Shown: positions 24,363-35,567 of the stretch, piece after piece
Layout of the letters: the number at the start of each line of letters is the position of its first letter
How positions within the stretch are numbered: position 1 is the stretch's first letter
Source: Nocardioides insulae DSM 17944
GTDB lineage: Bacteria; Actinomycetota; Actinomycetes; Propionibacteriales; Nocardioidaceae
DNA: 64,000 nucleotides
Direction: 5' to 3'
NCBI RefSeq assembly: GCF_000422825.1
Contig: NZ_KE383930.1
Location: 1 to 64,000, forward strand
Program-made: the position numbers and the translations under genes
Notes under the pieces: generated by a model
What the model saw: the letters and a program-made list of their open reading frames with translations, nothing else
Told to the model about the DNA's origin: nothing
Database searches by the model: none

Positions 24363-25067
24363 ATGAGTGGCAAGCACGGGGCGATGCGCACCCTCGCCGG
24401 CACCGCCGCCTCGGCGCTGGCGCCCCGGCTCGTCGGCATGGCACCCACCTTCACCACTGGGTTCCTGCACACCGCGCTCGAGCGGGCACTGACCGGAGTC
24501 GGTCCGCTGCCCCCGGCCGCGCAGGCGGCCGAGGCGCAGTTGGCCGAGCAGCACGGAGACCGGGACAAGGCCGTCCGCGAGGTGATCGAGAACCACGTCG
24601 CGTACGCCGCCGCGGGCGGCTTCGCCACCAACCTGGGTGGCCTGGTGACCGCTGCGGTCACCATCCCCGCGAACGTCACCGGCCTGGCGCTGATCCAGTG
24701 CCGGATGGTCGCAGGCATCGCACATCTGCGCGGCTACGACCTCGACGATCCCCGCGTCCGCAACGCGATCCTCGTGAGCCTGCTCGGCGAGGACAAGGTC
24801 GACTCCATGGTGAACAAGTTGCGCCTGCCCGCGCCGCCGATGGCGCTCGCCACCGCACCCGTCTTCGACGCCGGCACCGACCGCGCGGTCGCCAACGAGG
24901 TCGCCACCGAGATGATGGCCCGGGTCGCCGGCAAGCGGGTCGCCGTCGCGGCCAGCAAGCGGGTCCCGATCATCGGCGGCGTCGTCGGTGCCGGCGCGGA
25001 CGGTTGGGGCACCTTCCAGTTGGGCCGCTACGCCGCCCGCGAGTTCCTCCCCCGCCCCGGCTTCTGA
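24363..25067 (+). CDS. EcsC-family protein
   Basis: A 234-residue protein with the EcsC layout: an N-terminal amphipathic region, then EVIENHVAYAAAGGFATNLGGLVTAAVTIPANVTGLALIQCRMVAGIAHLRGYD, and a C-terminal glycine-rich hydrophobic segment (VPIIGGVVGAGADGWGTFQLG). EcsC proteins are membrane-associated and found beside ABC exporters in Bacillus, but their molecular role is not established. The start is set by the TACTCT box six bases upstream of ATG 24363; a longer reading would overlap the aat gene. Confidence 0.82.
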   Translation: MSGKHGAMRTLAGTAASALAPRLVGMAPTFTTGFLHTALERALTGVGPLPPAAQAAEAQLAEQHGDRDKAVREVIENHVAYAAAGGFATNLGGLVTAAVTIPANVTGLALIQCRMVAGIAHLRGYDLDDPRVRNAILVSLLGEDKVDSMVNKLRLPAPPMALATAPVFDAGTDRAVANEVATEMMARVAGKRVAVAASKRVPIIGGVVGAGADGWGTFQLGRYAAREFLPRPGF

Positions 25068-25265
25068 CCCGCACCGGCGCGCAGGACGAGTCGGCCTCCG
25101 CGGATCAGTCTCGGCGGGGCCACCGCGCCGCCGACCCTGGAGGCCACGGCCTCATCGTCGGCCTCGGCCAGTCCTTGTCCGGATCGAAGCCGGTGGAAGA
25201 CGATGAAGTCTCCGTTCGCATGCCGCCGGCGGCCGACCGCCGGTGCGGCAGGACGGGGGGAGAAG

Positions 25266-26786
25266 ATGACGGGATCCGGGACGATGCGAGGGGTCATCCG
25301 CACCTACCTCTCCCGCGAACCAGGCGCCTCCTACGACTGGCGGCTCGGGCTCGCCGCTGCGATCGCCGTGGGCGTGCCCGCCTTCCTCGGCGTCGCCTTG
25401 CATCGGCTGGATGCGGGCGTCCTCACGGCGATGTCCGCCTGGCTGACCATGCGCTCCACCCCGGACGGCGACACCCGTGCCCGCGCGACCTCGCTCGTAC
25501 GCCGATGCTGCCTGATGACAGCGAGCTTCGCTCTCGGCATCCTCACGGGCGGATGGGCCGCCCTACCGCTGGTGGCGCTGGCGGCTGTGGCCGCACCACT
25601 CCGGTGGATGGGCCCCCTCCCCGCCCTGTGCGTGGTGATCGGTGCCCAGTCGCCCGCTCAGAACGTCGGGCTCAGCACCGCTGGGTTCCTGGCCGGAGGT
25701 CTGTTCGCGACCGCCCTCCTCCTCACCCCGTACTTCGGCGGCCGGCATGATCCTCCCCGCCCCCGGGACACCTCCCACGGCCGCGGCGACCTGCTGGCGG
25801 GCACTCGCACGGTGCTCTCCGAGCTTCGCGGCGCAGCACGTCACGGTTCGCCCCGCTTCCGGTACGCCGTCCGCCTCGGGGTGTGCGTCACCGCCGCCTA
25901 CGCCCTGATCGTCGCGACCGGGCTCCCCGGCGGCGAGCTGATCGTGATCGGCGTCATCACCACGCTCCAACCGAGTTGGGGCCAGACCACCACCCGCATC
26001 GTCAAGCGGGTCGTCGGAACGATCCTGGGCAGCGTCCTGGCGGTCTTCCTCCTGGTCCTCGCCAGCGGCCACTCCGCGTACGCCGTGGTGATCACCATTG
26101 CCATCCTCAGCAGCCTGGGCCAGCCGCTGCGCAAGATCAACTACGGATTCTGGCCCGTCTTCTCCGCGCCGGTCGCGCTCCTGTTGAGCGACACGAGCGG
26201 CACCGTCGGATGGCAGGAGGCGCTAGAGCGCAGCACCTACACCGCGGTCGGAGCCCTCATCGCCGCGGTGGCGACACTGGTGATCTGGCCTCCGCGAGAG
26301 GAGGAGCGCGTCCCCGATCACCTCTCCGCCGTCCTGGAGGCCCACGCCCGGATGCTGCGACGCACCGCTGCCGTCCTCGCCCAGCCCGGGCCGCCGACCG
26401 AACGATTGCACACCCGGGCCGCAGCGGAGTCCGCCAGCCGCGAGCTGCGGGAGGCGAGCAGGTTCCTTGCTCTGCGGCGGCAAACGCCGCAGGCCCTCGT
26501 GGATAGCCTGAACCAGGTCGGGCTCCACGCCCAGAGCCTCCGGGAAGCGGCACTCGCGGCCATCAACCGGCCCGCGGCCGCATCCCCGGACGCATTGGCC
26601 GAACTCGCGGTACAGCTGAGCAGCGCCGCCGAGCACCTCGAGGTCGGCCTCCCCGAGGACTTCGCAACCTCGGCCGCCCCGGACGCCCCGGACGCCGCCG
26701 AACAGGCCGCACGAGCCTGCGCCATGCTCATCGACGACACCGCCCACGCGGCTCGCCTCGCCCTGAGTCTGCCCGTGGACGGGTGA
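25266..26786 (+). CDS. FUSC-family aromatic-acid exporter-like membrane protein
   Basis: About 506 residues. Two blocks of membrane helices (residues about 30-165 and 215-345) surround a cytoplasmic linker, and a helical soluble domain of about 150 residues ends the protein. The second block contains IGVITTLQPSWGQTTTRIVKRVVGTILGSVLAVFL, typical of the FUSC/AaeB-like fold. Family members export aromatic acids, fusaric acid or related toxic metabolites. The ATG at 25266 is chosen because GGAG lies a few bases upstream; earlier in-frame codons encode a basic stretch. No regulator is adjacent. Confidence 0.85.
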   Translation: MTGSGTMRGVIRTYLSREPGASYDWRLGLAAAIAVGVPAFLGVALHRLDAGVLTAMSAWLTMRSTPDGDTRARATSLVRRCCLMTASFALGILTGGWAALPLVALAAVAAPLRWMGPLPALCVVIGAQSPAQNVGLSTAGFLAGGLFATALLLTPYFGGRHDPPRPRDTSHGRGDLLAGTRTVLSELRGAARHGSPRFRYAVRLGVCVTAAYALIVATGLPGGELIVIGVITTLQPSWGQTTTRIVKRVVGTILGSVLAVFLLVLASGHSAYAVVITIAILSSLGQPLRKINYGFWPVFSAPVALLLSDTSGTVGWQEALERSTYTAVGALIAAVATLVIWPPREEERVPDHLSAVLEAHARMLRRTAAVLAQPGPPTERLHTRAAAESASRELREASRFLALRRQTPQALVDSLNQVGLHAQSLREAALAAINRPAAASPDALAELAVQLSSAAEHLEVGLPEDFATSAAPDAPDAAEQAARACAMLIDDTAHAARLALSLPVDG

Positions 26787-26940
26787 GCTTGGTCGCCGAA
26801 GAGACGTGCTTGAGCACCGGCGGTCAGCTCGCTGGTTTCTCACCCTGCGGGGCGGCGACGACGAGGATCTGGCCGATCCGGCTCTCCCGACCGCCACCAG
26901 TCCGGCGAGCTCGGCCCGGGGCCGATAGACGTGGAACCGG

Positions 26941-28176
26941 TCAGGGGAGGTGGGGCGGCTCGGGGCGGCCGCGGACCCGGCGGTAGGCCTTCATCGCCTG
27001 ACGCCCGGTGGTCGAGGTCTCCAAGCGGCGGACGATCTTCTCGCGCAGCCGGTAGGTGGGGCGCAGGTAGGCGCGGTGCAGTGCGTCCTGGGTCTCGTGG
27101 AGCTGGCCGGTGAGGCGCTCCTGCTCCTCGATCAGGCGCGCGTTCTCCAACAGCAGGGCCCGGATGGACTCGACCGCGGCACCGGCGACCTGACGCTCGC
27201 GGGGGTGGTCGGGGTCGGCGTAGCTGACCGGCGCGGCGCCGATCAGGTCGTCGACGTCCCCGATGACGTCGTACCCGCGCACCTTTATCTCGTCGACCCA
27301 GCTGCGGGAGAGCTCCTGGACCCAGTCGTGCAGATCCGGCGGCAGCGCCAGCCGCGGCGAGCCGCTGCGCTGGGAGAGGGTCTGGTGGGCCAGCAGTTCA
27401 CGCACCAGGGGGCGGTAGAACCGCGGCTCGACCTGCTTGTTGGCCGCCTTGTTGATCCGGCGTACGAGCGCGGTCTCGGGCACCCCCATGGAGGGGTTGG
27501 AGCGTTCGGCGCCGAGTTCGAGGTCGAGGTCGCGCAGACCGAAGGCTCGCTCGAAGCGGTGCCACAGCTCGTCCTTGGCGCTGCCGTGCGCCGGCACCGT
27601 GATCAGATGGATGTGCTCGGGAGGCAGGTCGGCACCCCACCGGTGCAAGATGTCGGGGATCTCCTGGACGCCCCAGAACCACGATCCGATCCGGCTGTCC
27701 CGCTCGGGGTCGCGGATCTGCCCGAGGAACCTGGCGTAGGAGAGCGTGCTGCGGTGCTTGACGTTCTCCTGCCATTCGGCGGGCACCTGACGCACCAGGT
27801 CCCGCACGGAGAGCATCAGATGGATCTCGACGTCGGGATCGCCCAGTCCGAGCGATTCGAGCGCCCGACCCGCCTGCGAGCGCGAGGCGGTGGCGAGGAT
27901 CTCGTGGCTGATGATGACGGTGGGCTGCTCGTAGATCGCGAACAGATCCCGCACCTGTCCGGCCAGTCGGTCCCATTCGCCGATGGCCTGGGCCTCGAGA
28001 CCACCCCAGGGCATCCGCATCAGGTCGAGCGCGGCGAGGAAGTGCCCGTCGAAGCGTTCGGTCGGATAGTGCACGCCCTGGTCGGCGAGGCGTTGGCGGT
28101 TCCGGAAGAGGACGTCCTGGAGGTAGGACGTGCCGGTCTTCGGGGTGCCCACGTGCAGCAGCACCCGCTTGGTCAC
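26941..28176 (-). CDS. sulfotransferase family protein with C-terminal coiled coil
   Basis: A 411-residue cytoplasmic sulfotransferase. The PAPS 5'-phosphosulfate loop is VGTPKTGTSYLQ at residues 8-19; the 3'-phosphate-binding part includes LMLSVRDLVRQVPAEWQE. A candidate catalytic His is in IISHEIL. After residue 320 there is a probable coiled coil (ESIRALLLENARLIEEQERLTGQLHETQ) and a basic tail. Start overlaps the preceding stop by four bases (ATGA). It is the last gene of a three-gene operon with a second sulfotransferase and an unknown protein. The acceptor, perhaps a glycan, glycolipid or secondary metabolite, is unknown. Confidence 0.85.
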   Translation of the reverse strand: MTKRVLLHVGTPKTGTSYLQDVLFRNRQRLADQGVHYPTERFDGHFLAALDLMRMPWGGLEAQAIGEWDRLAGQVRDLFAIYEQPTVIISHEILATASRSQAGRALESLGLGDPDVEIHLMLSVRDLVRQVPAEWQENVKHRSTLSYARFLGQIRDPERDSRIGSWFWGVQEIPDILHRWGADLPPEHIHLITVPAHGSAKDELWHRFERAFGLRDLDLELGAERSNPSMGVPETALVRRINKAANKQVEPRFYRPLVRELLAHQTLSQRSGSPRLALPPDLHDWVQELSRSWVDEIKVRGYDVIGDVDDLIGAAPVSYADPDHPRERQVAGAAVESIRALLLENARLIEEQERLTGQLHETQDALHRAYLRPTYRLREKIVRRLETSTTGRQAMKAYRRVRGRPEPPHLP

Positions 28177-29339
28177 GTCTGGCTCCCTTCCTGTGAGCTA
28201 CGGCTGGAGCGACCGTCGAGCAGCACCCGCAGAGCCAGCTCGAAGACCGAGGTCGGAGTCGGGCCGGCACCCGTGGTGAGACCGGCGCGCTCATCGGTCG
28301 GAGGGACCAGAACGTCGGGATCGCCGTGCACAGCGTAACCAGCGACGAGCAGACCATCACGTTGACGCCGCGCCGCGGTCTCCAGCCAGGCCAACTGATC
28401 GGAGGAGAACCCCGGCCGCTGGCCGCCGTAGGTCGCCAGCCGCGGGGCGAGGCCGCGGCGGAGCAGGTCCTCCCGGTGCGCCGGCGGAGCCAGCAGGCCC
28501 AGGACCGGCACCAGCCGCCGGGCGAGGTCGGCGGCGTCCACGGACACCCGGGGAGCCAGCGGCAGCGGGCGGTGGAGTCCCAGCACGCCCGGCACGAGAC
28601 CCCGGTCGAGTACGACGTGGACCCGATCGTGTCCGACGCGTTCGGCCCACCAGCGTGCCCGGGCCAGCAGGTTCGCCCGGGGCGGCAACGCTCGGCGCCG
28701 CATCACGCCGGACATCCACTCCCCCCACGGCGCGACGCCATCGTCGAAGCAGCGCGCGGTCCAGGCGTCGGCGAGCATCCCGGGCAGATCGCGACCCACG
28801 AGCACCGCGATCGGCCGTCGTCCGCCCTGCGGCCGGCCACGGACGAGCAGATGGTCGCGCATCGGCGCGATCAGCCAGGGGTCACCGCCCAGGTAGGACC
28901 GGCGGCGCCACGGCCGCAACAGGCCCTGCTCGAGCGGGGGTACGTCGGCATTCGCGACGTCCTCGGCGAGCAGGCTGGTCGCCACCCGCATCAGTTCCTG
29001 CACCGGGAGCTCCTCGGGGTCGACCGGTGGCAGGCCGAACCCGGTGGCCGGGGCCGCCCCCAGCAGTTCGCGATCGGGGCGGCCGCGCCCGGGGGCGCTG
29101 GCGGCCAGGACGCGGCCGGCCAGGTCCGGGCCGGGGCGGCCCACCTCGTTGAGCCGACGCAGCAGTTCCAACTGCTGGGCGCCCGGCAGGTAGCGGCCCC
29201 GGTCCGACCCGTCGCCGCCGGTCCCGAGCCAGGTCCGCCACGGCGTGGTGCCGCCCTCCCGAAGGTGGGCCACCCATCCCCAGGCGCGGGCACGGGCGGG
29301 GTCGCTCGGGGACCCGGTGGGCAGGTGCGGGGCACTCAT
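28173..29339 (-). CDS. unknown protein between two sulfotransferases
   Basis: 388 residues, rich in Arg, Leu, Pro and Gly, with no domain I recognise. It begins MSAPHLPTG; notable stretches are WGWVAHLREGGTTPWRTWLG, VAVLVGRDLPGMLADAWTARCFDDG and VHVVLDRGLVPGVLGLHRPLPL. There is no signal peptide or membrane segment. Its start overlaps the upstream sulfotransferase stop by four bases and its stop overlaps the downstream sulfotransferase start by four bases, so all three proteins are made in coupled fashion, which hints at a complex or a shared pathway step. It could be an acceptor-specific enzyme or partner; nothing in the sequence decides this. Confidence 0.8.
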   Translation of the reverse strand: MSAPHLPTGSPSDPARARAWGWVAHLREGGTTPWRTWLGTGGDGSDRGRYLPGAQQLELLRRLNEVGRPGPDLAGRVLAASAPGRGRPDRELLGAAPATGFGLPPVDPEELPVQELMRVATSLLAEDVANADVPPLEQGLLRPWRRRSYLGGDPWLIAPMRDHLLVRGRPQGGRRPIAVLVGRDLPGMLADAWTARCFDDGVAPWGEWMSGVMRRRALPPRANLLARARWWAERVGHDRVHVVLDRGLVPGVLGLHRPLPLAPRVSVDAADLARRLVPVLGLLAPPAHREDLLRRGLAPRLATYGGQRPGFSSDQLAWLETAARRQRDGLLVAGYAVHGDPDVLVPPTDERAGLTTGAGPTPTSVFELALRVLLDGRSSRSSQEGSQT

Positions 29340-30424
29340 CGGCTCAGCTCCTTGATCCGGTGCCTCAACTTGGCGGCGAAGTGTCGATCCGGGTCGGGGC
29401 GTCGTTCGGCCTCGCGGGTCATCGCGGCCAGCGCGTCCAGGGCGGCTCCGAGCTGGATCCGCGCACCGGGACGGTCCGGGTCGAGGACCCGCGCATCGAC
29501 AGGCTGGGGTGCCGGCCGCAGTTCGGCGGGGTCGCCGTGCACCCGGGCGCCGCTGCTGGCGATCCACTCGATCCAGCGTTCGGACTCCTCCTCGGCCCAG
29601 CCGCGCAGTCGTTCGGGCAGGGTGACCGGGAGGGGTTGGCGGCCGACCAGCTCACGCTCGGCAACCAGCTCCCGGATCAGGAAGTCGTAGCTGCCGATCT
29701 GGCCGCGGCGGTCCAGCCGGGTGTTCAGCCGACGCAGCAGGGACGCCTCGGCCGCACCGAGGGACGGGTTGGAACGCTGGGTCTCACGCCGGGCCCAGCT
29801 CGGGTCGAGGGCCAACGCCGTACAGAAGCGTCGCCACAGCACGTCGCCCTGTCGTTCCTGCGGGACCGTGACGACGTGCACCTGCTCTGCCGGGAGGCCG
29901 TCACCCCAGGCGGTGAGCACGCTGGGCAGGTCGAAGGTGCGGGCGAACCACCCCTTCCTCCGGCGCATCCGCCGGCAGAACGCGCGGTAGGTCCACGTCT
30001 GCCCCTGCTTGACGCTCTCCTGCCAGGCGGCCGGCACCTGCCGGCCGAGGTCGCGCGCGCTGTAGACGATGTGCAGCTCGGTGCCTGCCCCGACACCCAG
30101 GTCGGTCTTGGCCTTCTCGATGACCTCCGCGGAGGCGCCGGCGAACAACTCGTGGCTGATCACCACGCTGCCCTGCCGGCGGCGTACCTGTGCGCTGAGT
30201 TGGGCCCACTTGCCCGACGACTTCTCCCCCGGCCCGCTCCAGTCCTTGCCGAGCAGGTCGACGGCGGCCCGGAACTGGAACAGCGACGGGTCTCCCAGCG
30301 GAGACCCGGCCGGGTAGCGCACCCCGTGGCGCGCCAGAGCGAGCGTGTTGCGCGCCAGCCGATCCTGCAGGTAGGTGGTGCCCGTCTTCGGCGCACCCAC
30401 ATGCAGATAGACCACCCGTTCCAT
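29336..30424 (-). CDS. sulfotransferase family protein
   Basis: A 362-residue paralogue of the sulfotransferase downstream. The PAPS loop is VGAPKTGTTYLQ (residues 9-20), followed by SVVISHELFAGA and the second binding segment VYSARDLGRQVPAAWQESVKQG. It lacks the long coiled coil of its partner. Start ATG 30424 is the first in-frame codon consistent with the family; a CAGAAT box lies seven bases upstream. It is the promoter-proximal gene of the sulfotransferase operon and is divergent from a methyltransferase. It should transfer sulfate from PAPS to a hydroxyl group in the cytoplasm; substrate unknown. Confidence 0.85.
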   Translation of the reverse strand: MERVVYLHVGAPKTGTTYLQDRLARNTLALARHGVRYPAGSPLGDPSLFQFRAAVDLLGKDWSGPGEKSSGKWAQLSAQVRRRQGSVVISHELFAGASAEVIEKAKTDLGVGAGTELHIVYSARDLGRQVPAAWQESVKQGQTWTYRAFCRRMRRRKGWFARTFDLPSVLTAWGDGLPAEQVHVVTVPQERQGDVLWRRFCTALALDPSWARRETQRSNPSLGAAEASLLRRLNTRLDRRGQIGSYDFLIRELVAERELVGRQPLPVTLPERLRGWAEEESERWIEWIASSGARVHGDPAELRPAPQPVDARVLDPDRPGARIQLGAALDALAAMTREAERRPDPDRHFAAKLRHRIKELSR

Positions 30425-30574
30425 GCGCCCGATTCTGCCTGCCGCTGCGTCACCGCCGCTCATCGACGCCCGCACAGGGAGACCGCCGAAACGATCCGCG
30501 CGGCCGTGCGAGGACCGGCGCTCCGGTTCGTCCGGCCTGTTCAACCGCCTGACCATCCGTGCCAAGGTGGGGTG

Positions 30575-31240
30575 GTGCCCTTGACGCCGGACCCGATGGC
30601 GTACGCCGAGGTGCGGCGCGCCTACGACACCGTCGCCGCCGACTACGCCGCCTATCTGCCCGACACACGGGCCGAGGCGAGGCTTGACCTTGCGATGGTC
30701 GACGCCTTCGCAGACGCGGTGAGCACGGGCGAGGACCCCATCGTGCTCGACGCGGGGTGCGGGGCCGGCCGGCTGAGCAGGTACGTCGCCGACCGCGGCT
30801 GTCGGACGCAGGGGGTGGACCTCTCGCCGGGGATGATCGCGATGGCCCGACGCGACCATCCCGACCTCGGGTTCGCGGTGGGGTCGCTCACCGCCCTCCC
30901 GTTCGCACGTGACCGGTTCGCCGGCGTCCTGCTGTGGTATTCGATCATCCACACCCCGCCGTCCGGGCTGGCGCAGGTCTGTCGCGAGGCAGCCCGGGTG
31001 CTGCGACGGGGCGGTCACCTGCTGGTGGGGTTCCAGGCGGGCGTGGGGATCAGGGACGTGTCAGCGGCGTACCGCGGTTTCGGGCACGAGGTCCGCCTGG
31101 AGCGCTACTGCTACTCACCCGACACGGTGGCGGACCACCTCGAGGCCACCGGCCTGCGCGAGGTCTCCCGGCTGGTGCGACGCTCGCTGACCGCCCACGA
31201 GCGCGACGACCAGGCGATGCTGCTGGCCCGCCTCGGGTGA
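30575..31240 (+). CDS. class I SAM-dependent methyltransferase
   Basis: About 221 residues. Motif I LDAGCGAG is near residues 58-65, motif II region LTALPFARDRFAGVLLWYSIIH and motif III LRRGGHLLVGFQ follow, as in Methyltransf_11 proteins. The start is uncertain: GTG at 30575 has a CAAGGT box six bases upstream and AAGG as possible ribosome site; TTG 30581 and ATG 30596 are alternatives. It is divergent from the sulfotransferase operon with 150 bases between starts, so it might modify the same product, but no direct link is visible. Confidence 0.85.
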   Translation: MPLTPDPMAYAEVRRAYDTVAADYAAYLPDTRAEARLDLAMVDAFADAVSTGEDPIVLDAGCGAGRLSRYVADRGCRTQGVDLSPGMIAMARRDHPDLGFAVGSLTALPFARDRFAGVLLWYSIIHTPPSGLAQVCREAARVLRRGGHLLVGFQAGVGIRDVSAAYRGFGHEVRLERYCYSPDTVADHLEATGLREVSRLVRRSLTAHERDDQAMLLARLG

Positions 31241-31255
31241 GCGACGGGGCACCGC

Positions 31256-31921
31256 TCACTCCCACTCGCGCAGCAGCCGGTGGGCGCGCAGCGCCGCCTC
31301 CAGGGCGACATCGAGGTCGTCCAGCTCGGTAGCGTCGTCGGCGTCGGGGCCGTCCGCTGCCGTCGCGGTCAGGCTGAGGGTGTGCAGGCGGCCCAGCAGG
31401 TCGTCGCGGGGCAGACCGCGCAGGGCGAAGAGCACCAGCGGATCCGTGTCGAGCAGCCACCCCACCTGGGTGCACACCGCCAGCGCGTGGGGGCAGGGGT
31501 CGGCCCAGTGGTCACAGGTGCAGACCGATCCGAGTTCGCCGCCGTAGGGGAGCAGCTCGGCCCCGAGCTCCTCGGCATGTTCGACCAGGTCGTGCGGCAG
31601 GTCGCCGGCCAACAGGGCGGCGATCCGACCGGGGGTCGCGGCCACCGCCTCGACCAGGGCGTCCAGGGAACGGTCGTCGAGCACCGGCACGGTGCCCGCG
31701 ACGCTGAACAGTCCACCCGGATCCTCGACCGCGGCGACATAGCTCCCGGCGTCGAGGATGATGCCGCCCACCCTGCCGGCGCGGGCCAGGCGACGACCGG
31801 CGATCAGGTCACCCTGGTCGTAGGCGGCCTCCTCGACCGCGCGCTGCCAGGCCTTGGCCCACCACGTGGCCGGCTTGACGCTGCGGCGCGCGGACTGACG
31901 GGGGTGCGTGGTGGCCGGCAC
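31256..31921 (-). CDS. SWIM zinc-finger protein (SNF2 partner)
   Basis: A 221-residue protein whose zinc knuckle is C134-x-C136-x6-C143-x-H145 (CTCDHWADPCPH), the SWIM pattern. The N-terminal half has the fold-defining strands GRVGGIILDAGSYVAAVED. Start is GTG at 31921, one base after the helicase stop, so the two are translationally coupled. In many actinobacteria a SWIM protein is encoded directly after a large SNF2 helicase and the two are thought to act together on nucleic acid. Biochemical role not established. Confidence 0.87.
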   Translation of the reverse strand: MPATTHPRQSARRSVKPATWWAKAWQRAVEEAAYDQGDLIAGRRLARAGRVGGIILDAGSYVAAVEDPGGLFSVAGTVPVLDDRSLDALVEAVAATPGRIAALLAGDLPHDLVEHAEELGAELLPYGGELGSVCTCDHWADPCPHALAVCTQVGWLLDTDPLVLFALRGLPRDDLLGRLHTLSLTATAADGPDADDATELDDLDVALEAALRAHRLLREWE

Positions 31922-31922
31922 G

Positions 31923-34730
<2,808 letters not shown>

Positions 34731-34736
34731 GCCGCG

Positions 34737-34814
34737 AAACTACCCGGGCCCACCGACCGTCCCGGCCCGGTGGGTGACTCGTCGCCCCGCCCCCGCTCGG
34801 CGGCTCGCTAGGCT
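34737..34814. promoter_or_regulatory. divergent leaderless promoters of the SNF2 and peroxidase genes
   Basis: Minus-strand TAGTTT (34737-34742) is six bases before the SNF2 start at 34730; plus-strand TAGGCT (34809-34814) is six bases before the peroxidase ATG at 34821. Confidence 0.55.
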
Positions 34815-34820
34815 CGCGGC

Positions 34821-35309
34821 ATGAGCATCCTCGACACCCCCGTCGCCCGACTCGACGGCACCCCCGCCACGCTGGGCGAGATCACCGAAGGCAAGCCCGC
34901 CCTGCTCGTCAACGTCGCCAGCAAGTGCGGCCTCACCCCGCAGTACACCGGCCTCGAACAACTCCAGGAGACCTACGCCGAGCGCGGCTTCACCGTCGTC
35001 GGGCTCCCCTGCAACCAGTTCATGGGCCAGGAGCCGGGCAGCGCCGAGGAGATCCAGGAGTTCTGCTCCGCGACGTACGGCGTCACCTTCCCGCTCACCG
35101 AGAAGATCGACGTCAACGGCGAGGACCGCCACCCGATCTACCAGAGCCTGGTGCAGACCCCCGTCGACGGCGGCGACGCCGGCGACATCGCCTGGAACTT
35201 CGAGAAGTTCCTGATCCACGCCGACGGCAGCGTCGCGCACCGCTTCGGCCCGCGCACCGAGCCGCAGGACCCCGCCGTCGTCGGGGCCATCGAGAAGCTC
35301 CTGAACTGA
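34821..35309 (+). CDS. glutathione peroxidase-like thiol peroxidase
   Basis: A 162-residue peroxidase. The catalytic tetrad is complete: Cys36 in NVASKCGLT, Gln70 in CNQFMGQEPG, and Trp125 and Asn126 in IAWNFEKFLI. Position 36 is Cys, not Sec. Cys64 and Cys82 are candidates for a resolving cysteine, so like most bacterial members it probably uses thioredoxin or mycothiol systems rather than glutathione. It reduces hydrogen peroxide and lipid peroxides in the cytoplasm. A palindromic repeat follows 16 bases after its stop. Confidence 0.93.
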   Translation: MSILDTPVARLDGTPATLGEITEGKPALLVNVASKCGLTPQYTGLEQLQETYAERGFTVVGLPCNQFMGQEPGSAEEIQEFCSATYGVTFPLTEKIDVNGEDRHPIYQSLVQTPVDGGDAGDIAWNFEKFLIHADGSVAHRFGPRTEPQDPAVVGAIEKLLN

Positions 35310-35324
35310 GGCCGGCGCGGGTGT

Positions 35325-35352
35325 ACTTTTCCCCGGTTAACCGGCGAAAAGT
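35325..35352. repeat. palindromic intergenic repeat, copy 2
   Basis: ACTTTTC, one base, CCGGTT, then AACCGG, one base, GAAAAGT: a 28-base palindrome with a single C/C mismatch pair, extended by GGG and CCC plus G-T pairs to 35319-35358. It lies 16 bases after the peroxidase stop and resembles the element at 20437-20460. It may terminate the peroxidase transcript or be a dispersed palindromic repeat. Confidence 0.6.
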
Positions 35353-35519
35353 GCGCCCGCAGCCGCCACCTTCAACCGGGCCCCATGCGCGGTCAGGGTC
35401 GTCGTCCGGCCCGCCCGCACGCCGGCCGATCCTGGGGTGCCGTACGGCCGCGGATCACCGTCCTCCCCCCACCGAGTAATAGACATCACGGCCTCGACGG
35501 GCCCTGCTCGCCTGGTGTT

Positions 35520-35561
35520 AGACCAAAGTCGGCTGATTGGTCTTCTCGGCTGCCGTAACCT
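35520..35561 (+). promoter_or_regulatory. promoter and operator candidate of the DHA2 exporter
   Basis: AGACCAA (35520-35526) and TTGGTCT (35537-35543) form a perfect 7-bp inverted repeat with a 10-base spacer, over the expected -35 region. TAACCT (35556-35561) is the -10 box, six bases before the GTG start at 35568. The element fits control by a repressor of the TetR or MarR type, but none is encoded next to it. Confidence 0.55.
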
Positions 35562-35567
35562 TGTGCG

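Noticed and set aside
34821-35309. Possible selenoprotein glutathione peroxidase
   Set aside because: The active-site position is an ordinary Cys codon and no in-frame TGA occurs before the stop.
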